Notes: generated by a model not told the origin, from the letters alone. Counted from the stretch's first letter, positions 1-9,332 are shown. The stretch is 64,000 nucleotides of DNA from Myroides odoratimimus (GCF_030326305.1 NZ_JACAKB010000006.1:118854-182853); one strand, 5' to 3'. Made by a program: numbers and translations.

Positions 1-2
1 AT

Positions 3-500
3 GGCATATTGAATAATGCTAAGTTAGTTTGCTTCTGTGGAGGAATGACTATTGATCGTATGTTCCCAGTATCGAAGTATATTATGGATGGAAAAGCAAC
101 TATTATGATGCAAAAAGTCTTTGCTCAATTACTGACAACTAAGTTTATAGCAGAACCTCGTCTAAATCACTATCAATCCAAAGAATTACACCCAGGGGAG
201 AGTTGGTTTAAAACAATGCTTCGTTACAATCATCACCAAGAAGAAAGAGAAGAACGCTTAAAAGAATTAGAGAATCAAATCTACTCTGTCAACCTTAAAA
301 ATGATGAGGTAGCTCCTGCTGTAGAAGCTTTAAATATGCTAAAAGGACCGTATAGAGATGTGCCTATTGGAGTGGATATTTTAGACTATCCTTTCTCCTA
401 TAGTCATATGGTTCCTTTCCCTTTAACAATCAAGAATGCAGAAGAAGTGGATACTCATTTTAATCTAACAATGGCTAAAATGGCTAATTTTTATCTGTAG
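3..500 (+). CDS. Unrecognised protein, 5' end outside the window
   Basis: The reading frame is open to the left edge of the window, so the TTG at 9 is probably not the true start and this is the C-terminal part (about 165 residues) of a longer protein. I do not recognise the family. Visible features are a hydrophobic LVCFCGGM stretch near the visible start, a charged helix-like segment (HHQEEREERLKELENQ) at about residues 75-90, and an end rich in Pro, Tyr and Phe (DYPFSYSHMVPFP). No signal peptide can be assessed. It lies upstream of the histidine leader but is separated from it by about 115 bases that contain a promoter-like box, so it is probably not part of the his operon. Confidence 0.6.
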   Translation, partial: GILNNAKLVCFCGGMTIDRMFPVSKYIMDGKATIMMQKVFAQLLTTKFIAEPRLNHYQSKELHPGESWFKTMLRYNHHQEEREERLKELENQIYSVNLKNDEVAPAVEALNMLKGPYRDVPIGVDILDYPFSYSHMVPFPLTIKNAEEVDTHFNLTMAKMANFYL

Positions 501-618
501 TTATTAATAGGTTAAAAGGCTTGCTCTCATTGAGTTTGAAAGCTGTTTTAAATAGGCGATATTTGAAAAGTATAAGAAATAAATAAAAATAATTAACCAA
601 GTGTATTAAAATTATATA

Positions 619-626
619 TACATTTG
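619..626 (+). promoter_or_regulatory. Predicted -7 box of the his operon promoter
   Basis: TACATTTG matches the Bacteroidota -7 consensus TAnnTTTG. Transcription would start near 632, about 20 bases before the leader-peptide ATG at 651. No good TTG -33 box is visible at the expected distance, so the call rests on the -7 box and on position. Confidence 0.4.
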
Positions 627-650
627 ACTTATCAAATAAACAAAAAAGAC

Positions 651-710
651 ATGTATCCAAGTCAATTACATCATCATCATCATTCTACTTGTACTCTTAC
701 GAGCTGGTAA
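651..710 (+). CDS. hisL: Histidine operon leader peptide
   Basis: A 19-codon open frame, ATG at 651 and TAA at 708-710, encodes MYPSQLHHHHHSTCTLTSW. Five consecutive CAT histidine codons (669-683) are the diagnostic feature of a his leader peptide. The ribosome stalls on them when charged tRNA-His is scarce, which favours an antiterminator RNA fold. The peptide itself probably has no other function. It is followed by an intrinsic terminator (745-776) and then by hisG, the standard arrangement of a his attenuator. Seen directly: the His run, the terminator and the downstream genes. Inferred: the stalling mechanism, by analogy with enterobacterial his leaders. Confidence 0.88.
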   Translation: MYPSQLHHHHHSTCTLTSW

Positions 711-744
711 TGATATGGTGTATTTGAAACCAAAATATCTAATT

Positions 745-776
745 ATCCCGTTTGAGTAAATCAGACGGGATTTTTT
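745..776 (+). terminator. his operon attenuator (Rho-independent terminator)
   Basis: ATCCCGTTTGA (745-755) pairs with TCAGACGGGAT (761-771) in an 11-bp stem with one G-U pair and a GTAAA loop, followed by six T. It lies 34 bases after the leader-peptide stop and 68 bases before hisG. A competing, weaker pairing of ATGGT (715-719) with ACCA (729-732) lies upstream, but I could not identify the antiterminator fold with confidence. Confidence 0.85.
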
Positions 777-843
777 GTTTTTAAGCGTATTGCTATTTGA
801 TACTTCCTATCGGTTTACTCGAACATTTTAATCAAAAAATAAT

Positions 844-1701
844 ATGAGTAAATTAAAAATTGCAATCCAAAAAAGTGGACGTCTTAGTGAGAAATCCCTA
901 GAATTATTAAAAGAATGTGGCATTAAGTTTCCCAATGGTGGTGGTAAACTAATTGCCGAAAGTAAGAACTTCCCTATCGAAGTACTGTTCTTGCGTGATG
1001 ATGATGTAACGAAATATGTAGAACAACAAGTAGCTGATATCGGTATTGTAGGAGAGAATGTGTACTTAGAGGCTAATCTACCTGTTAAGGTATTAGAATA
1101 CCTAGGCTTTGGTAGTTGTAGATTGAGTTTAGCTGTATCTAAAGAAGTTGACTATACTGGTATTACTTACTTTGAAGGCAAAAAGATTGCAACTTCTTAT
1201 CCCTTTATCCTAGAAAAATACTTAAAACAACAAGGCGTGAATGCTTCTATAGAGTTTATCTCAGGAAGTGTGGAAATAGCACCTAGCATAGGGCTAGCTA
1301 ATGGGGTATGCGATATCGTGAGTAGTGGATCTACGCTAATGTCTAATGGACTTAAAGAAGTAGACAAGGTGCTAGACAGCCAAGCAGTCTTAATTAGCAA
1401 CCAAGCTTTAGGAGAGGAGAAACAAGTCTTATTAGACAAACTCTTGTTTAGAATTAAGTCTGTTTTAAATGCTAAGGAACGCAAGTATATTTTATTAAAT
1501 GCTCCTAATGATAAGTTAGAACAGATCATCTCTATACTACCAGGGATGAAGAGTCCTACTGTTTTACCCTTAGCAGATGAAGGTTGGAGTAGTCTACACT
1601 CTGTTATCCAAGAAGACCAATTCTGGGATATCATCGACGAGTTAAAAGCCTTAGGAGCAGAGGGAATTCTAGTAGCTCCGATAGAAAAAATGATTTACTA
1701 A
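844..1701 (+). CDS. hisG: ATP phosphoribosyltransferase, long form
   Basis: HisG catalyses the first, committed step of histidine synthesis, condensing ATP with PRPP. At 285 residues it is the long form: catalytic domains plus a C-terminal ACT-like regulatory domain (about 205-285) that normally gives histidine feedback inhibition, so no HisZ subunit is needed. Visible motifs are QKSGRL (9-14), the conserved ADIGIVGEN (about 64-72) and the PRPP-binding stretch EIAPSIGLANG through SSGSTL (about 143-165). It is the first structural gene after the attenuator and is followed after 11 bases by hisD. Expression should respond to tRNA-His charging through the leader. Confidence 0.96.
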   Translation: MSKLKIAIQKSGRLSEKSLELLKECGIKFPNGGGKLIAESKNFPIEVLFLRDDDVTKYVEQQVADIGIVGENVYLEANLPVKVLEYLGFGSCRLSLAVSKEVDYTGITYFEGKKIATSYPFILEKYLKQQGVNASIEFISGSVEIAPSIGLANGVCDIVSSGSTLMSNGLKEVDKVLDSQAVLISNQALGEEKQVLLDKLLFRIKSVLNAKERKYILLNAPNDKLEQIISILPGMKSPTVLPLADEGWSSLHSVIQEDQFWDIIDELKALGAEGILVAPIEKMIY

Positions 1702-1712
1702 AATAAGAAGCT

Positions 1713-3002
1713 ATGATAACAGTATATAAACCTGCAAGAGAAGAATGGATAGGGTTAACAAAGCGTCCTATTATCACAACAGAAAGTCTAAATGAGAGTA
1801 TCAGTACAGTACTCAAACAAGTTAAAGAAAGAGGAGATCAGGCTATTCAGAATTATACTTCATTATTTGATGGAGTACAGTTAACAGACTTCAGAGTAAG
1901 TAGACAGGAGATAGAAGAAGCCGCTACTTTAGTTAATCAGGATATCAAAGATGCTATAGCTATAGCTGCATCGAATATCAGAACGTTTCACCAGTCTCAG
2001 TTATCTACAGAAGATAAAGTAGAGACGACAGAAGGAGTGACTTGCTGGAGAAAGAGTGTAGGAATAGAGAAGGTAGGGCTTTATATACCGGGTGGTACAG
2101 CTCCGTTATTCTCCACATTATTAATGTTAACTATTCCTGCTCAACTAGCAGGTTGTAAAGAATTAGTATTGTGTACACCGTGTAATAAACAAGGCAAAGT
2201 AAATGAGGTAGTTCTTTATGCTGCGCAGTACCTAGGTATAGAGACTATCTTTAAGATTGGTGGAGCACAAGCTATTGCTGCCATGGCGTATGGTACAGAG
2301 ACAGTGCCTCAAGTCTATAAGATATTTGGCCCTGGTAATCAATATGTAACTAAGGCTAAAGAGTTAGTACAGGCACAAGGCATAGCTATCGATATGCCAG
2401 CAGGGCCAAGTGAGGTCTTAGTCGTTGCAGATCAAGAGGCTGATGCAGATTATATAGCAGCAGATCTATTATCACAGGCGGAGCACGGAACAGATAGTCA
2501 AGTAGTCTTTGTGACCACAACGAAGCAGAAGATAAGTGAAGTAGCTGAGGCATTGGAGAAACAGCTTGAGGAACTACCTCGAAGAGACTTAGCGAAACAG
2601 ACGCTTAATAATAGCTTGATGATAGAATTATCGACTATAGAAGAATGTATTGCTTTTAGCAATGCTTATGCGCCTGAACACTTAATCTTAAATATAGAGA
2701 ATGCTGAGAAGTATATAGACTTAGTGATCAATGCAGGTTCTGTATTCTTAGGTGCTTATTCTTGTGAGAGTGCTGGTGATTATGCGAGTGGTACGAATCA
2801 CACCCTACCTACTAATGGCTATGCTAAGAGCTATAGTGGCGTATCGGTAGACAGCTTTGTAAAGAAGGTTACTTTTCAAAAGTTAACGAAACAAGGACTA
2901 AAGAACATAGGTAAAACAATTGAAGTAATGGCAGAGGCAGAAGAGTTAATCGCTCATAAAAATGCTGTTAGTATTCGCCTTAAAAAACTAAGCAATGAGT
3001 AA
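1713..3002 (+). CDS. hisD: Histidinol dehydrogenase
   Basis: HisD is a zinc enzyme that oxidises L-histidinol to L-histidine with two NAD+, the last step of the pathway. The 429-residue length is normal. Visible motifs are VGLYIPGGTAPL (about 120-131), GPGNQYVTKAK (about 206), the MPAGPSEVLV signature (about 229), the zinc-binding QAEHG (about 255), the catalytic Glu-His in APEHLIL (about 319) and the C-terminal HTLPTNGYAKSYSGVS (about 364). The end of hisD overlaps the start of hisC by 8 bases, which suggests translational coupling. Confidence 0.97.
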   Translation: MITVYKPAREEWIGLTKRPIITTESLNESISTVLKQVKERGDQAIQNYTSLFDGVQLTDFRVSRQEIEEAATLVNQDIKDAIAIAASNIRTFHQSQLSTEDKVETTEGVTCWRKSVGIEKVGLYIPGGTAPLFSTLLMLTIPAQLAGCKELVLCTPCNKQGKVNEVVLYAAQYLGIETIFKIGGAQAIAAMAYGTETVPQVYKIFGPGNQYVTKAKELVQAQGIAIDMPAGPSEVLVVADQEADADYIAADLLSQAEHGTDSQVVFVTTTKQKISEVAEALEKQLEELPRRDLAKQTLNNSLMIELSTIEECIAFSNAYAPEHLILNIENAEKYIDLVINAGSVFLGAYSCESAGDYASGTNHTLPTNGYAKSYSGVSVDSFVKKVTFQKLTKQGLKNIGKTIEVMAEAEELIAHKNAVSIRLKKLSNE

Positions 3003-4041
3003 TAATAAAATAAGTATAAACGAATTAGTTCGCCCTAATATTAAGGTTTTATCCCCTTATACAAGTGCACGGGATGAGTACAAAGGTGATATAGGAATAT
3101 TCTTAGATGCAAATGAGAATCCGTATGGTATAGTGAATCGCTATCCTGATCCATATCAAGTAGAGTTAAAGAAAACCATTAGTCAGATAAAAGGAGGAAA
3201 CCCAGACCAATTATTTTTAGGTAACGGAAGTGATGAAGCGATTGATTTAGCCTATCGAATATTCTGTGAACCTAGTAAGGATAAAGCTATCGTATTTACC
3301 CCTACTTATGGGATGTATGAAGTATATGCTAATATTAACGCTGTTGAGTTAATCACACTTCCTCTAGATGATGCATTTGATTTAGAACTAGCAGTAGTAG
3401 AACCTTATTTAGAAGACCCTACTGTGAAGCTGATGTTTATCTGTTCGCCTAATAATCCTACGGGTAATCTATTAGATAGAAACAGTATCACAGCATTATT
3501 AACGAGATTTAAAGGGATAGTCATTATAGACGAAGCTTATATAGACTTTAGCAATGAGCCTTCTTGGTTAGAGGAGTTAGTGAAGTATAACAATCTTATT
3601 GTTCTACAGACTCTTTCTAAGGGATGGGGAATGGCAGGACTTCGCATCGGTATGGCATGGATGAGTGAGGAGTTAATCTCTTATTTTAACAAGGTAAAAT
3701 CTCCTTATAATCTAAGTAGTGTAACACAAGAAGAAGCTATAAAGCAACTACAAGATACAGAGGGATTTCAACAAAGGATAAAGCTACTTATCGAGGAAAG
3801 AGAGAAACTCATCCAAGAGTTGAAGCAACTTTCTATTGTGAAGAGAGTATGTCCCTCACAGACTAATTATCTATTAGTTGAATTTGGTAATGAGGATAAG
3901 GTATATGAAGCCTTGATTAATAAGCAAATTATCGTGAGAAATAGAAGTAAGGTCGTAGAGAATACTTTGCGTATTTCGATAGGTACACCAGAGGAAAATA
4001 ACCAATTAATAACTGCATTAAAAACAATAGATCGTGAGTAA
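2995..4041 (+). CDS. hisC: Histidinol-phosphate aminotransferase
   Basis: A class I/II PLP enzyme that transfers an amino group from glutamate to imidazole acetol phosphate. The frame gives 348 residues, typical for HisC. Visible are the NPTGNLL loop (about 153), the IDEAYIDF strand (about 178-185), and the PLP lysine K209 in TLSKGWGMAGLRIG, with the phosphate-contacting arginine in AGLRIG. It overlaps hisD at the front and hisB at the back, 8 bases each. Position inside the his operon separates it from other aminotransferases such as the one at 25308. Confidence 0.96.
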   Translation: MSNNKISINELVRPNIKVLSPYTSARDEYKGDIGIFLDANENPYGIVNRYPDPYQVELKKTISQIKGGNPDQLFLGNGSDEAIDLAYRIFCEPSKDKAIVFTPTYGMYEVYANINAVELITLPLDDAFDLELAVVEPYLEDPTVKLMFICSPNNPTGNLLDRNSITALLTRFKGIVIIDEAYIDFSNEPSWLEELVKYNNLIVLQTLSKGWGMAGLRIGMAWMSEELISYFNKVKSPYNLSSVTQEEAIKQLQDTEGFQQRIKLLIEEREKLIQELKQLSIVKRVCPSQTNYLLVEFGNEDKVYEALINKQIIVRNRSKVVENTLRISIGTPEENNQLITALKTIDRE

Positions 4042-5125
4042 GAAAGTATTATTTATTGATAGAGACGGAACTATTATTAAAGAACCTGAAGACTTTCAGA
4101 TTGATAGTTTTGAGAAGTTGGTATTCTTACCTAAGGCTATTTCTAGTTTGTCTAAGATAGCGAGAGAGTTAGATTACACTTTAGTTTTAGTTAGTAATCA
4201 AGATGGGCTAGGAACTGCTTCATTTCCAGAAGATACCTTTTGGCCTGTGCAGAACTTTATATTGGATACACTAGCAGGAGAGGGAGTGACATTTACAGAT
4301 ATTTATGTAGATAACTCTTTTGACTATGAAAATAAACCTACGCGTAAACCTGGATTAGGAATGTTAGGTAAGTATGTCTATGGAGATTATGATTTAACGA
4401 ACTCTTATGTCTTAGGCGATAGGTTGACAGATATACAGTTAGCAGAGAACTTAGGAAGCAAAGTTATTTATATCAATGAAGTTGCAGATGAGCGTGCCAC
4501 ATTGAGCACAATAGATTGGCAGGAGATCTATCAGTTCTTAAAGCAACAACCCCGTATAGGTAAAGAATACAGAAAGACGAATGAGACTACGATTGATATA
4601 GAAGTGAATCTAGACAGCGCTAAAGACTGTGTTATCGAGACAGGTTTAGGATTCTTTGATCATATGTTAGAACAAGTCAATAGACATGGTAATATAGGTT
4701 TAAAGATAAAAGTCAAAGGTGACTTACAAGTAGATGAGCACCACACAATAGAAGATACAGCTATTGCACTAGGTTCTGCGTTTAAGCGTGCCTTAGGCAA
4801 TAAGAAAGGCATAGAGAGATATGGCTTTTTACTACCGATGGATGAGTGTTTAGCTCAGGTAGCTATAGACTTTGGAGGGAGAGCATGGCTGATGTGGGAC
4901 GCAGAGTTTAAGAGAGAGAAAGTAGGAGATATGCCAACAGAGATGTTCTATCACTTCTTTAAATCTTTTGCTGATGCAGCGAGTTGCAACCTGAATATAA
5001 AGGTAGAAGGTGACAATGAGCACCACAAGATAGAGTCGATCTTTAAAGCCTTTGCTAAAGCAATAAAGATGGCAGTAAGTAAAACGGAGAACTATAATAT
5101 ACCAAGTACTAAAGGCATACTATGA
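4034..5125 (+). CDS. hisB: Bifunctional histidinol-phosphatase / imidazoleglycerol-phosphate dehydratase
   Basis: Two fused enzymes of the pathway. The N-terminal HAD phosphatase (about 1-165) shows FIDRDGT with nucleophile D9 and acid D11, and removes phosphate from histidinol phosphate. The C-terminal dehydratase (about 170-363) shows the metal-binding motifs GFFDHMLEQ (about 204), DEHHTIEDTA (about 235) and DNEHHKIES (about 328). The fused form is known from enterobacteria and Bacteroidota. It overlaps hisC by 8 bases and hisH by 4. Confidence 0.96.
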   Translation: MSKKVLFIDRDGTIIKEPEDFQIDSFEKLVFLPKAISSLSKIARELDYTLVLVSNQDGLGTASFPEDTFWPVQNFILDTLAGEGVTFTDIYVDNSFDYENKPTRKPGLGMLGKYVYGDYDLTNSYVLGDRLTDIQLAENLGSKVIYINEVADERATLSTIDWQEIYQFLKQQPRIGKEYRKTNETTIDIEVNLDSAKDCVIETGLGFFDHMLEQVNRHGNIGLKIKVKGDLQVDEHHTIEDTAIALGSAFKRALGNKKGIERYGFLLPMDECLAQVAIDFGGRAWLMWDAEFKREKVGDMPTEMFYHFFKSFADAASCNLNIKVEGDNEHHKIESIFKAFAKAIKMAVSKTENYNIPSTKGIL

Positions 5126-5703
5126 TCGCAATCTTAAAATACAATGCAGGAAATGTACAGTCTGTACAGAATGCTATAGAACGACTAGGGTATCAGACCA
5201 TAGTCACAGATGATGTAGCGATACTTACCTCTGCGGATAAAGTGATTTTTCCAGGAGTAGGAGAGGCTTCTTCTGCGATGAGGTATTTAGTAGATAAAGG
5301 ATTGGATAAGGTTATCGTAAGTTTAAAACAGCCTATACTAGGGATATGTTTAGGAATGCAATTGTTGTGCAATTCTAGTGAAGAAGGGAATGTAGTAGGA
5401 TTAGGTGTCTTTGACAATGAAGTAAAGCTTTTTCCTGCCACAGATATTGTTCCTCATATGGGATGGAATAATTGTGATATGATAGAAGAAGAGACCTTGT
5501 TTAAAGGGATTGAAGAGCTAGATGATTTCTACTTTGTACACAGTTATTATGCTACTTTATCTAAGGATACTATTGCTGTTAATAATTATATCGTGCCCTT
5601 TTCGGCTGCTTTAGCTAAAGGTAATTTTTATGCAGTACAGTTTCACCCTGAGAAGTCAGGTAAAGTAGGAGAACTATTATTGAAGAATTTTTTAGAATTA
5701 TGA
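5122..5703 (+). CDS. hisH: Imidazole glycerol phosphate synthase, glutaminase subunit
   Basis: HisH is a class I glutamine amidotransferase that supplies ammonia to HisF. The 193-residue protein shows the nucleophile C76 in GICLGMQLL and the catalytic His-Glu pair H175/E177 in QFHPEKSG. The oxyanion-strand stretch PHMGWNN is also present. It shares 4-base overlaps with hisB and hisA. Its partner hisF is two genes downstream, so the two subunits of the synthase are made from one message. Confidence 0.96.
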   Translation: MIAILKYNAGNVQSVQNAIERLGYQTIVTDDVAILTSADKVIFPGVGEASSAMRYLVDKGLDKVIVSLKQPILGICLGMQLLCNSSEEGNVVGLGVFDNEVKLFPATDIVPHMGWNNCDMIEEETLFKGIEELDDFYFVHSYYATLSKDTIAVNNYIVPFSAALAKGNFYAVQFHPEKSGKVGELLLKNFLEL

Positions 5704-6413
5704 GAATCATACCAGCGATAGATATAATAGACGGACAGTGTGTTCGACTATCAAAAGGAGATTATAATACCTCTAAAGTGTATAATACAAGTCCAGTAGA
5801 GGTAGCGAAGCAGTTTGAAGATGCAGGAATTAAGTATTTACACGTAGTGGATCTAGACGGCGCTAAGTCAAGCCAAATAATGAATGCTAAGGTATTAGAA
5901 GAGATAGCTACTCAGACCAATCTACAGATAGATTTTGGTGGAGGTATTAAGAATGACTCGGATATCATCACTGCCTTTAACAGTGGAGCTAAGCAAGTGA
6001 CTGTAGGAAGTATAGCGGCGACTAAGCCTGAGCTATTCTTAACATGGTTAGAGCGATACGGAAGTGAGCAGATTATATTAGGAGCAGACTGTAAACAGCG
6101 CAAGATTATGACCCAAGGGTGGTTAGACTCTGCGGATACAGATGTGCTAGAGTTTATCCAATCGTATGAGCAGAGAGGAGTATCCTATACCATAGTCACT
6201 GATATAGAAAAAGATGGAATGCTAAACGGACCTGCTATTGAGTTGTATAAAGAGATTATAACGAATACTGAGGTGAAACTGATCGCTAGTGGAGGATTAA
6301 CTACGGTAGCAGAATTATACAAGCTAAAAGAGATAGGTTGTGAAGGAGTGATCATCGGAAAAGCGATCTATGAAGGAAGAATAACATTAAAAGAGTTGAG
6401 TGAATTATGCTAA
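5700..6413 (+). CDS. hisA: ProFAR isomerase (phosphoribosylformimino-AICAR-phosphate isomerase)
   Basis: A TIM-barrel isomerase of 237 residues that opens the ribose of ProFAR. It begins [12 protein letters not shown] with the catalytic Asp D8; the second catalytic Asp lies in [11 protein letters not shown] (about 167-177). The two half-barrel phosphate-binding loops FGGGI and ASGGL are visible. It resembles the neighbouring HisF, as expected from their shared origin, but HisF begins [11 protein letters not shown]. It overlaps hisH by 4 and hisF by 7 bases. Confidence 0.95.
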   Translation: MRIIPAIDIIDGQCVRLSKGDYNTSKVYNTSPVEVAKQFEDAGIKYLHVVDLDGAKSSQIMNAKVLEEIATQTNLQIDFGGGIKNDSDIITAFNSGAKQVTVGSIAATKPELFLTWLERYGSEQIILGADCKQRKIMTQGWLDSADTDVLEFIQSYEQRGVSYTIVTDIEKDGMLNGPAIELYKEIITNTEVKLIASGGLTTVAELYKLKEIGCEGVIIGKAIYEGRITLKELSELC

Positions 6414-7159
6414 AGAAGAGAGTAATAGCGTGTATGGATATTCAGAATGGTGAGGTAGTCAAAGGGGTTAACTTCGTTGATATACAGCGAGCTGGTGATC
6501 CTATAGCGTTGGCAAAACGCTATGTGGTAGAGGGCGCAGACGAATTAGTCTTTCTGGATATTACAGCTACGATAGAGAATAGGAAGACGCTGATCAGTTT
6601 AGTCAATGAGATTGCGAGTCAGATTAATATCCCTTTTACCGTAGGTGGCGGCATTAGTACTAGAGAACAAGCAATAGATTTAGTGAGAGCAGGCGCAGAT
6701 AAAGTAAGTGTCAATTCAGCTGCTATCAAGAGACCTGAGCTAATACAGGAGATCGCTCAGGCATTGGGGAGTCAATGTGCAGTAGTAGCGATAGACACGA
6801 AGTACGAAGAGGGTGAATGGTGGGTATACAGTGCAGGAGGGCGTATCAAGACTAAGTTAAAGACTATAGACTGGGCAAAGCAAGTAGCTAGTTTAGGAGC
6901 AGGTGAGATACTGTTAACCTCAATGAATAATGACGGTACGAAAGCGGGCTTTGCACTGGATATTACAGCTGAGGTAGCTAAAACGGTAAATATACCCGTG
7001 ATCGTATCTGGGGGCGCTGGGAGTATAGATCACTTTGCACAAGTGTTTACTCAGACGCAAGCGACAGGTGCGTTAGCGGCTAGTATATTTCACTATGGAG
7101 AAATAAGTATACCAGAGTTAAAGCAAATATTAAAAACAAATAATATAAGTGTAAGATGA
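6407..7159 (+). CDS. hisF: Imidazole glycerol phosphate synthase, cyclase subunit
   Basis: HisF uses ammonia from HisH to close the imidazole ring and releases AICAR for purine synthesis. The 250 residues match the normal length. Visible are the catalytic D11 in [11 protein letters not shown], the phosphate-binding VGGGIST (about 82) and VSGGAGS (about 201) loops, and the second catalytic Asp in [13 protein letters not shown] (about 170-182). It overlaps hisA by 7 bases and hisI by 4. Confidence 0.96.
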   Translation: MLKKRVIACMDIQNGEVVKGVNFVDIQRAGDPIALAKRYVVEGADELVFLDITATIENRKTLISLVNEIASQINIPFTVGGGISTREQAIDLVRAGADKVSVNSAAIKRPELIQEIAQALGSQCAVVAIDTKYEEGEWWVYSAGGRIKTKLKTIDWAKQVASLGAGEILLTSMNNDGTKAGFALDITAEVAKTVNIPVIVSGGAGSIDHFAQVFTQTQATGALAASIFHYGEISIPELKQILKTNNISVR

Positions 7160-7752
7160 AACTAGATATAGATTTTAATAAAGGCAACGGGTTAGTACCT
7201 GTGATTATTCAAGATAAGGATTCCATGCAGGTATTGATGCAAGGCTATATGAATGAAGAAGCCTATCAACAGACGATTACAGAAGGTAAAGTAACGTTCT
7301 ATAGCCGTACTAAAAATAGACTCTGGACTAAAGGAGAAACTTCAGGTAATTATTTACTAGTAAAAGAGATTTTGACTGACTGTGATAGAGACTGCCTATT
7401 GATAAAAGTAGAAGCTATTGGAGCTACTTGCCATACAGGAAGTACTTCGTGCTTTGGAGAGATTTGTGATAAAGGTTTTGTTTACATCTTAGAGAATATC
7501 ATCAGTGAGCGTATTGATAACAATGTAGAATCATCTTATACCAATCAACTATTTAAGAGAGGAATCAATAAAGTTGCTCAAAAAGTAGGAGAAGAAGCAG
7601 TGGAGTTAGTTATCGAAGCCAAAGACGATAATGATACTCTTTTTAAGAATGAAGCAGCAGACTTATTATATCACTACCTTATTTTATTAAAAGCAAAAGG
7701 ATTTACTCTAAGTGATATAGAATCTGTTTTAAAAGAAAGACACCTTAAATAA
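7156..7752 (+). CDS. hisI: Bifunctional phosphoribosyl-AMP cyclohydrolase / phosphoribosyl-ATP pyrophosphatase
   Basis: A fusion (HisIE) of two early steps. The N-terminal cyclohydrolase shows FYSRTKNRLWTKGETSGN (about 50-67) and the zinc cysteines in CDRDCLL and GATCHTGSTSCF. The C-terminal pyrophosphatase (about 100-198) shows the MazG-like VGEEAVELVIEAKDDN (about 145-160) and the helical EAADLLYHYLILL. The 198-residue length fits the fused form. It is the last gene of the operon and is followed by a strong terminator at 7861. Confidence 0.96.
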   Translation: MKLDIDFNKGNGLVPVIIQDKDSMQVLMQGYMNEEAYQQTITEGKVTFYSRTKNRLWTKGETSGNYLLVKEILTDCDRDCLLIKVEAIGATCHTGSTSCFGEICDKGFVYILENIISERIDNNVESSYTNQLFKRGINKVAQKVGEEAVELVIEAKDDNDTLFKNEAADLLYHYLILLKAKGFTLSDIESVLKERHLK

Positions 7753-7860
7753 CTATCCCTATATGTAGTGATATATAGTCTTGTTTTAAAATTCTAATAT
7801 TTCGGTTTAGAAAAAAATATTTTCTAAATATGCGAATTTTGATAAGCTATATGTCAAAAC

Positions 7861-7900
7861 AAAACAGACTTGTCATTTATGATCAAGTCTGTTTTTGTTT
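7861..7900 (+). terminator. Rho-independent terminator of the his operon
   Basis: AAAACAGACTTG (7861-7872) pairs with CAAGTCTGTTTT (7884-7895), 12 bp without mismatch, followed by a T-rich tail. The loop has TCAT and ATGA that could pair further. Confidence 0.88.
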
Positions 7901-7988
7901 AATTTATATTGACTAGCTGTTTCCTTTTGGATGACAACTAGTAAGAGGTCAATAAGTTCGTGTTCAGTCCGTTATTTTGTATGAATTA

Positions 7989-8032
7989 ACGGAGTCAGTA
8001 TGGACTCATAACGGACTCACTACGGACTCATC
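7989..8032. repeat. Four-copy 11-bp tandem repeat
   Basis: Four adjacent 11-mers: ACGGAGTCAGT, ATGGACTCATA, ACGGACTCACT and ACGGACTCATC. An inverted partial copy, AGTCCGTTAT, lies just upstream at 7966-7975 and is the exact reverse complement of ATAACGGACT (8008-8017). The array sits between the his terminator and the 3' end of the LuxR-type gene, which is transcribed toward it. It could be a binding-site array, a slippage array or part of a transcript end; I see nothing that decides between these. Confidence 0.7.
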
Positions 8033-8078
8033 CCTACTTTAAGTGCTACATTAGTAATAGAAAAGTAACTGAAGTATG

Positions 8079-9332
8079 CTACCAATCTTTTAATGCAAAT
8101 ACCTGTGAACGCGAGTTTACATTTAACTTCAGATATATATTACTAATATGATATTTAGTCGTACTTATCGTTATACTCAATTCATGTGCTATCTCTTTAT
8201 TAGTCAGTCCATCCCAGATGAGGTAGAGTACATCTACTTCTCTCTCCGTTAGTTTATAATTGTTCTTTAAATGATAAGACAAGTCTCCTTGATGATCCTT
8301 AAGTGTAATAGTATCAGGTTGTTTTAGAGTTTGTGTATTCTTTTCATGAACTAGCAGTTTATGGTAATTCTTCAGCATTAATACATATTGAAACATAAAA
8401 ACACGGTTGCGTACATTGTGTTTTTGGTTTTTTCTGACTAGCACATAGTTATTAATAATACTCAATACGATAATCGCTGATACATATAGCTTTAAGTTTG
8501 GCATAGCGTGATTCTGAATAGTGATAGGGTCATCTATTTCTAGATTGATAAAGCTCAGTCCTAACAGAATACACAATGATATTAAAAAAGCTACATAAAG
8601 ATAGTATTGCTTTCTGTGTTTTAAATTCCTTTTAGTTAATTGTACAAAAATAAAGAATACTAAAACAGTAATGTCCAATACTACTGAATGTTTGCCTCCA
8701 TATAGATAGCTAGAGAAGTATAATACAATGGCTATGATAGAGGTAAGAGAATATAATTTTAATTCATTCTTATACATAAATCTCTTCGTTCCGAATGGGT
8801 AGTATGTAGATAGTAACATACCTGTAAAAATGATAGAGGAAGAAAGAATAGTTGCTTTTAAAAAAGATTCAACTGCTTGTAAATGAATATGAAATAGGTT
8901 TAGGATATCACCTGTTATAAAACAAAGTGTAATAAGTAACTGTATAGATAAATAACTAATCCACTTACGTTCTTTAAAGATTTGGTAGATAATAAAACTA
9001 GCTATTAATCCTAAGAAAGCCATACCATAGAATATACCTGATACAAAATAGTTGATAGGTAGATCTATATAGGATGTCATTTCATGGTGTAGTTGTACAC
9101 CGCTGAAGTTATTAATGCTTATAGTGCTTTGAAAGGTAGATAGCTGACCCAATCCAATATTCTGAAGCATTTTTGGAGCTATATCAAATAGGGTATATGA
9201 GGTGTAGGTGAGTACTATATCCTTTATATTAATGAATAAAGTAAGTAGCCAAGTTATAAGGACATAACTCAGTATTACCGATATAGGAATCAATCCTATA
9301 TGGGTATATTGTTGTTTTTTTTTCGAATCCAT
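8079..9332 (-). CDS. Membrane-bound LuxR-type transcriptional regulator
   Basis: A 417-residue protein with about eight hydrophobic segments in the first 290 residues, such as the ones around VILSYVLITWLL (20-30) and GMAFLGLIASFIIYQIF (about 101-117). The C-terminal helix-turn-helix is of the LuxR/GerE type (about 350-415): LTEREVDVLYLIWDGLTNKEIA followed by TKYHISNIYLKL. No receiver domain is present. Membrane sensor-LuxR fusions of this shape occur in Bacteroidota, but their ligands are mostly unknown. It stands alone between the his terminator and a long gene-poor region, transcribed away from the surface operon. A role in controlling that operon is possible but unsupported. Confidence 0.85.
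   Translation of the reverse strand: MDSKKKQQYTHIGLIPISVILSYVLITWLLTLFINIKDIVLTYTSYTLFDIAPKMLQNIGLGQLSTFQSTISINNFSGVQLHHEMTSYIDLPINYFVSGIFYGMAFLGLIASFIIYQIFKERKWISYLSIQLLITLCFITGDILNLFHIHLQAVESFLKATILSSSIIFTGMLLSTYYPFGTKRFMYKNELKLYSLTSIIAIVLYFSSYLYGGKHSVVLDITVLVFFIFVQLTKRNLKHRKQYYLYVAFLISLCILLGLSFINLEIDDPITIQNHAMPNLKLYVSAIIVLSIINNYVLVRKNQKHNVRNRVFMFQYVLMLKNYHKLLVHEKNTQTLKQPDTITLKDHQGDLSYHLKNNYKLTEREVDVLYLIWDGLTNKEIAHELSITISTTKYHISNIYLKLNVNSRSQVFALKDW

Noticed and set aside
1197-1634. Minus-strand frame of 145 codons inside hisG
   Set aside because: Fully inside a certain gene on the other strand. Its sequence is low in charged residues and reads as a mirror of hisG codons.
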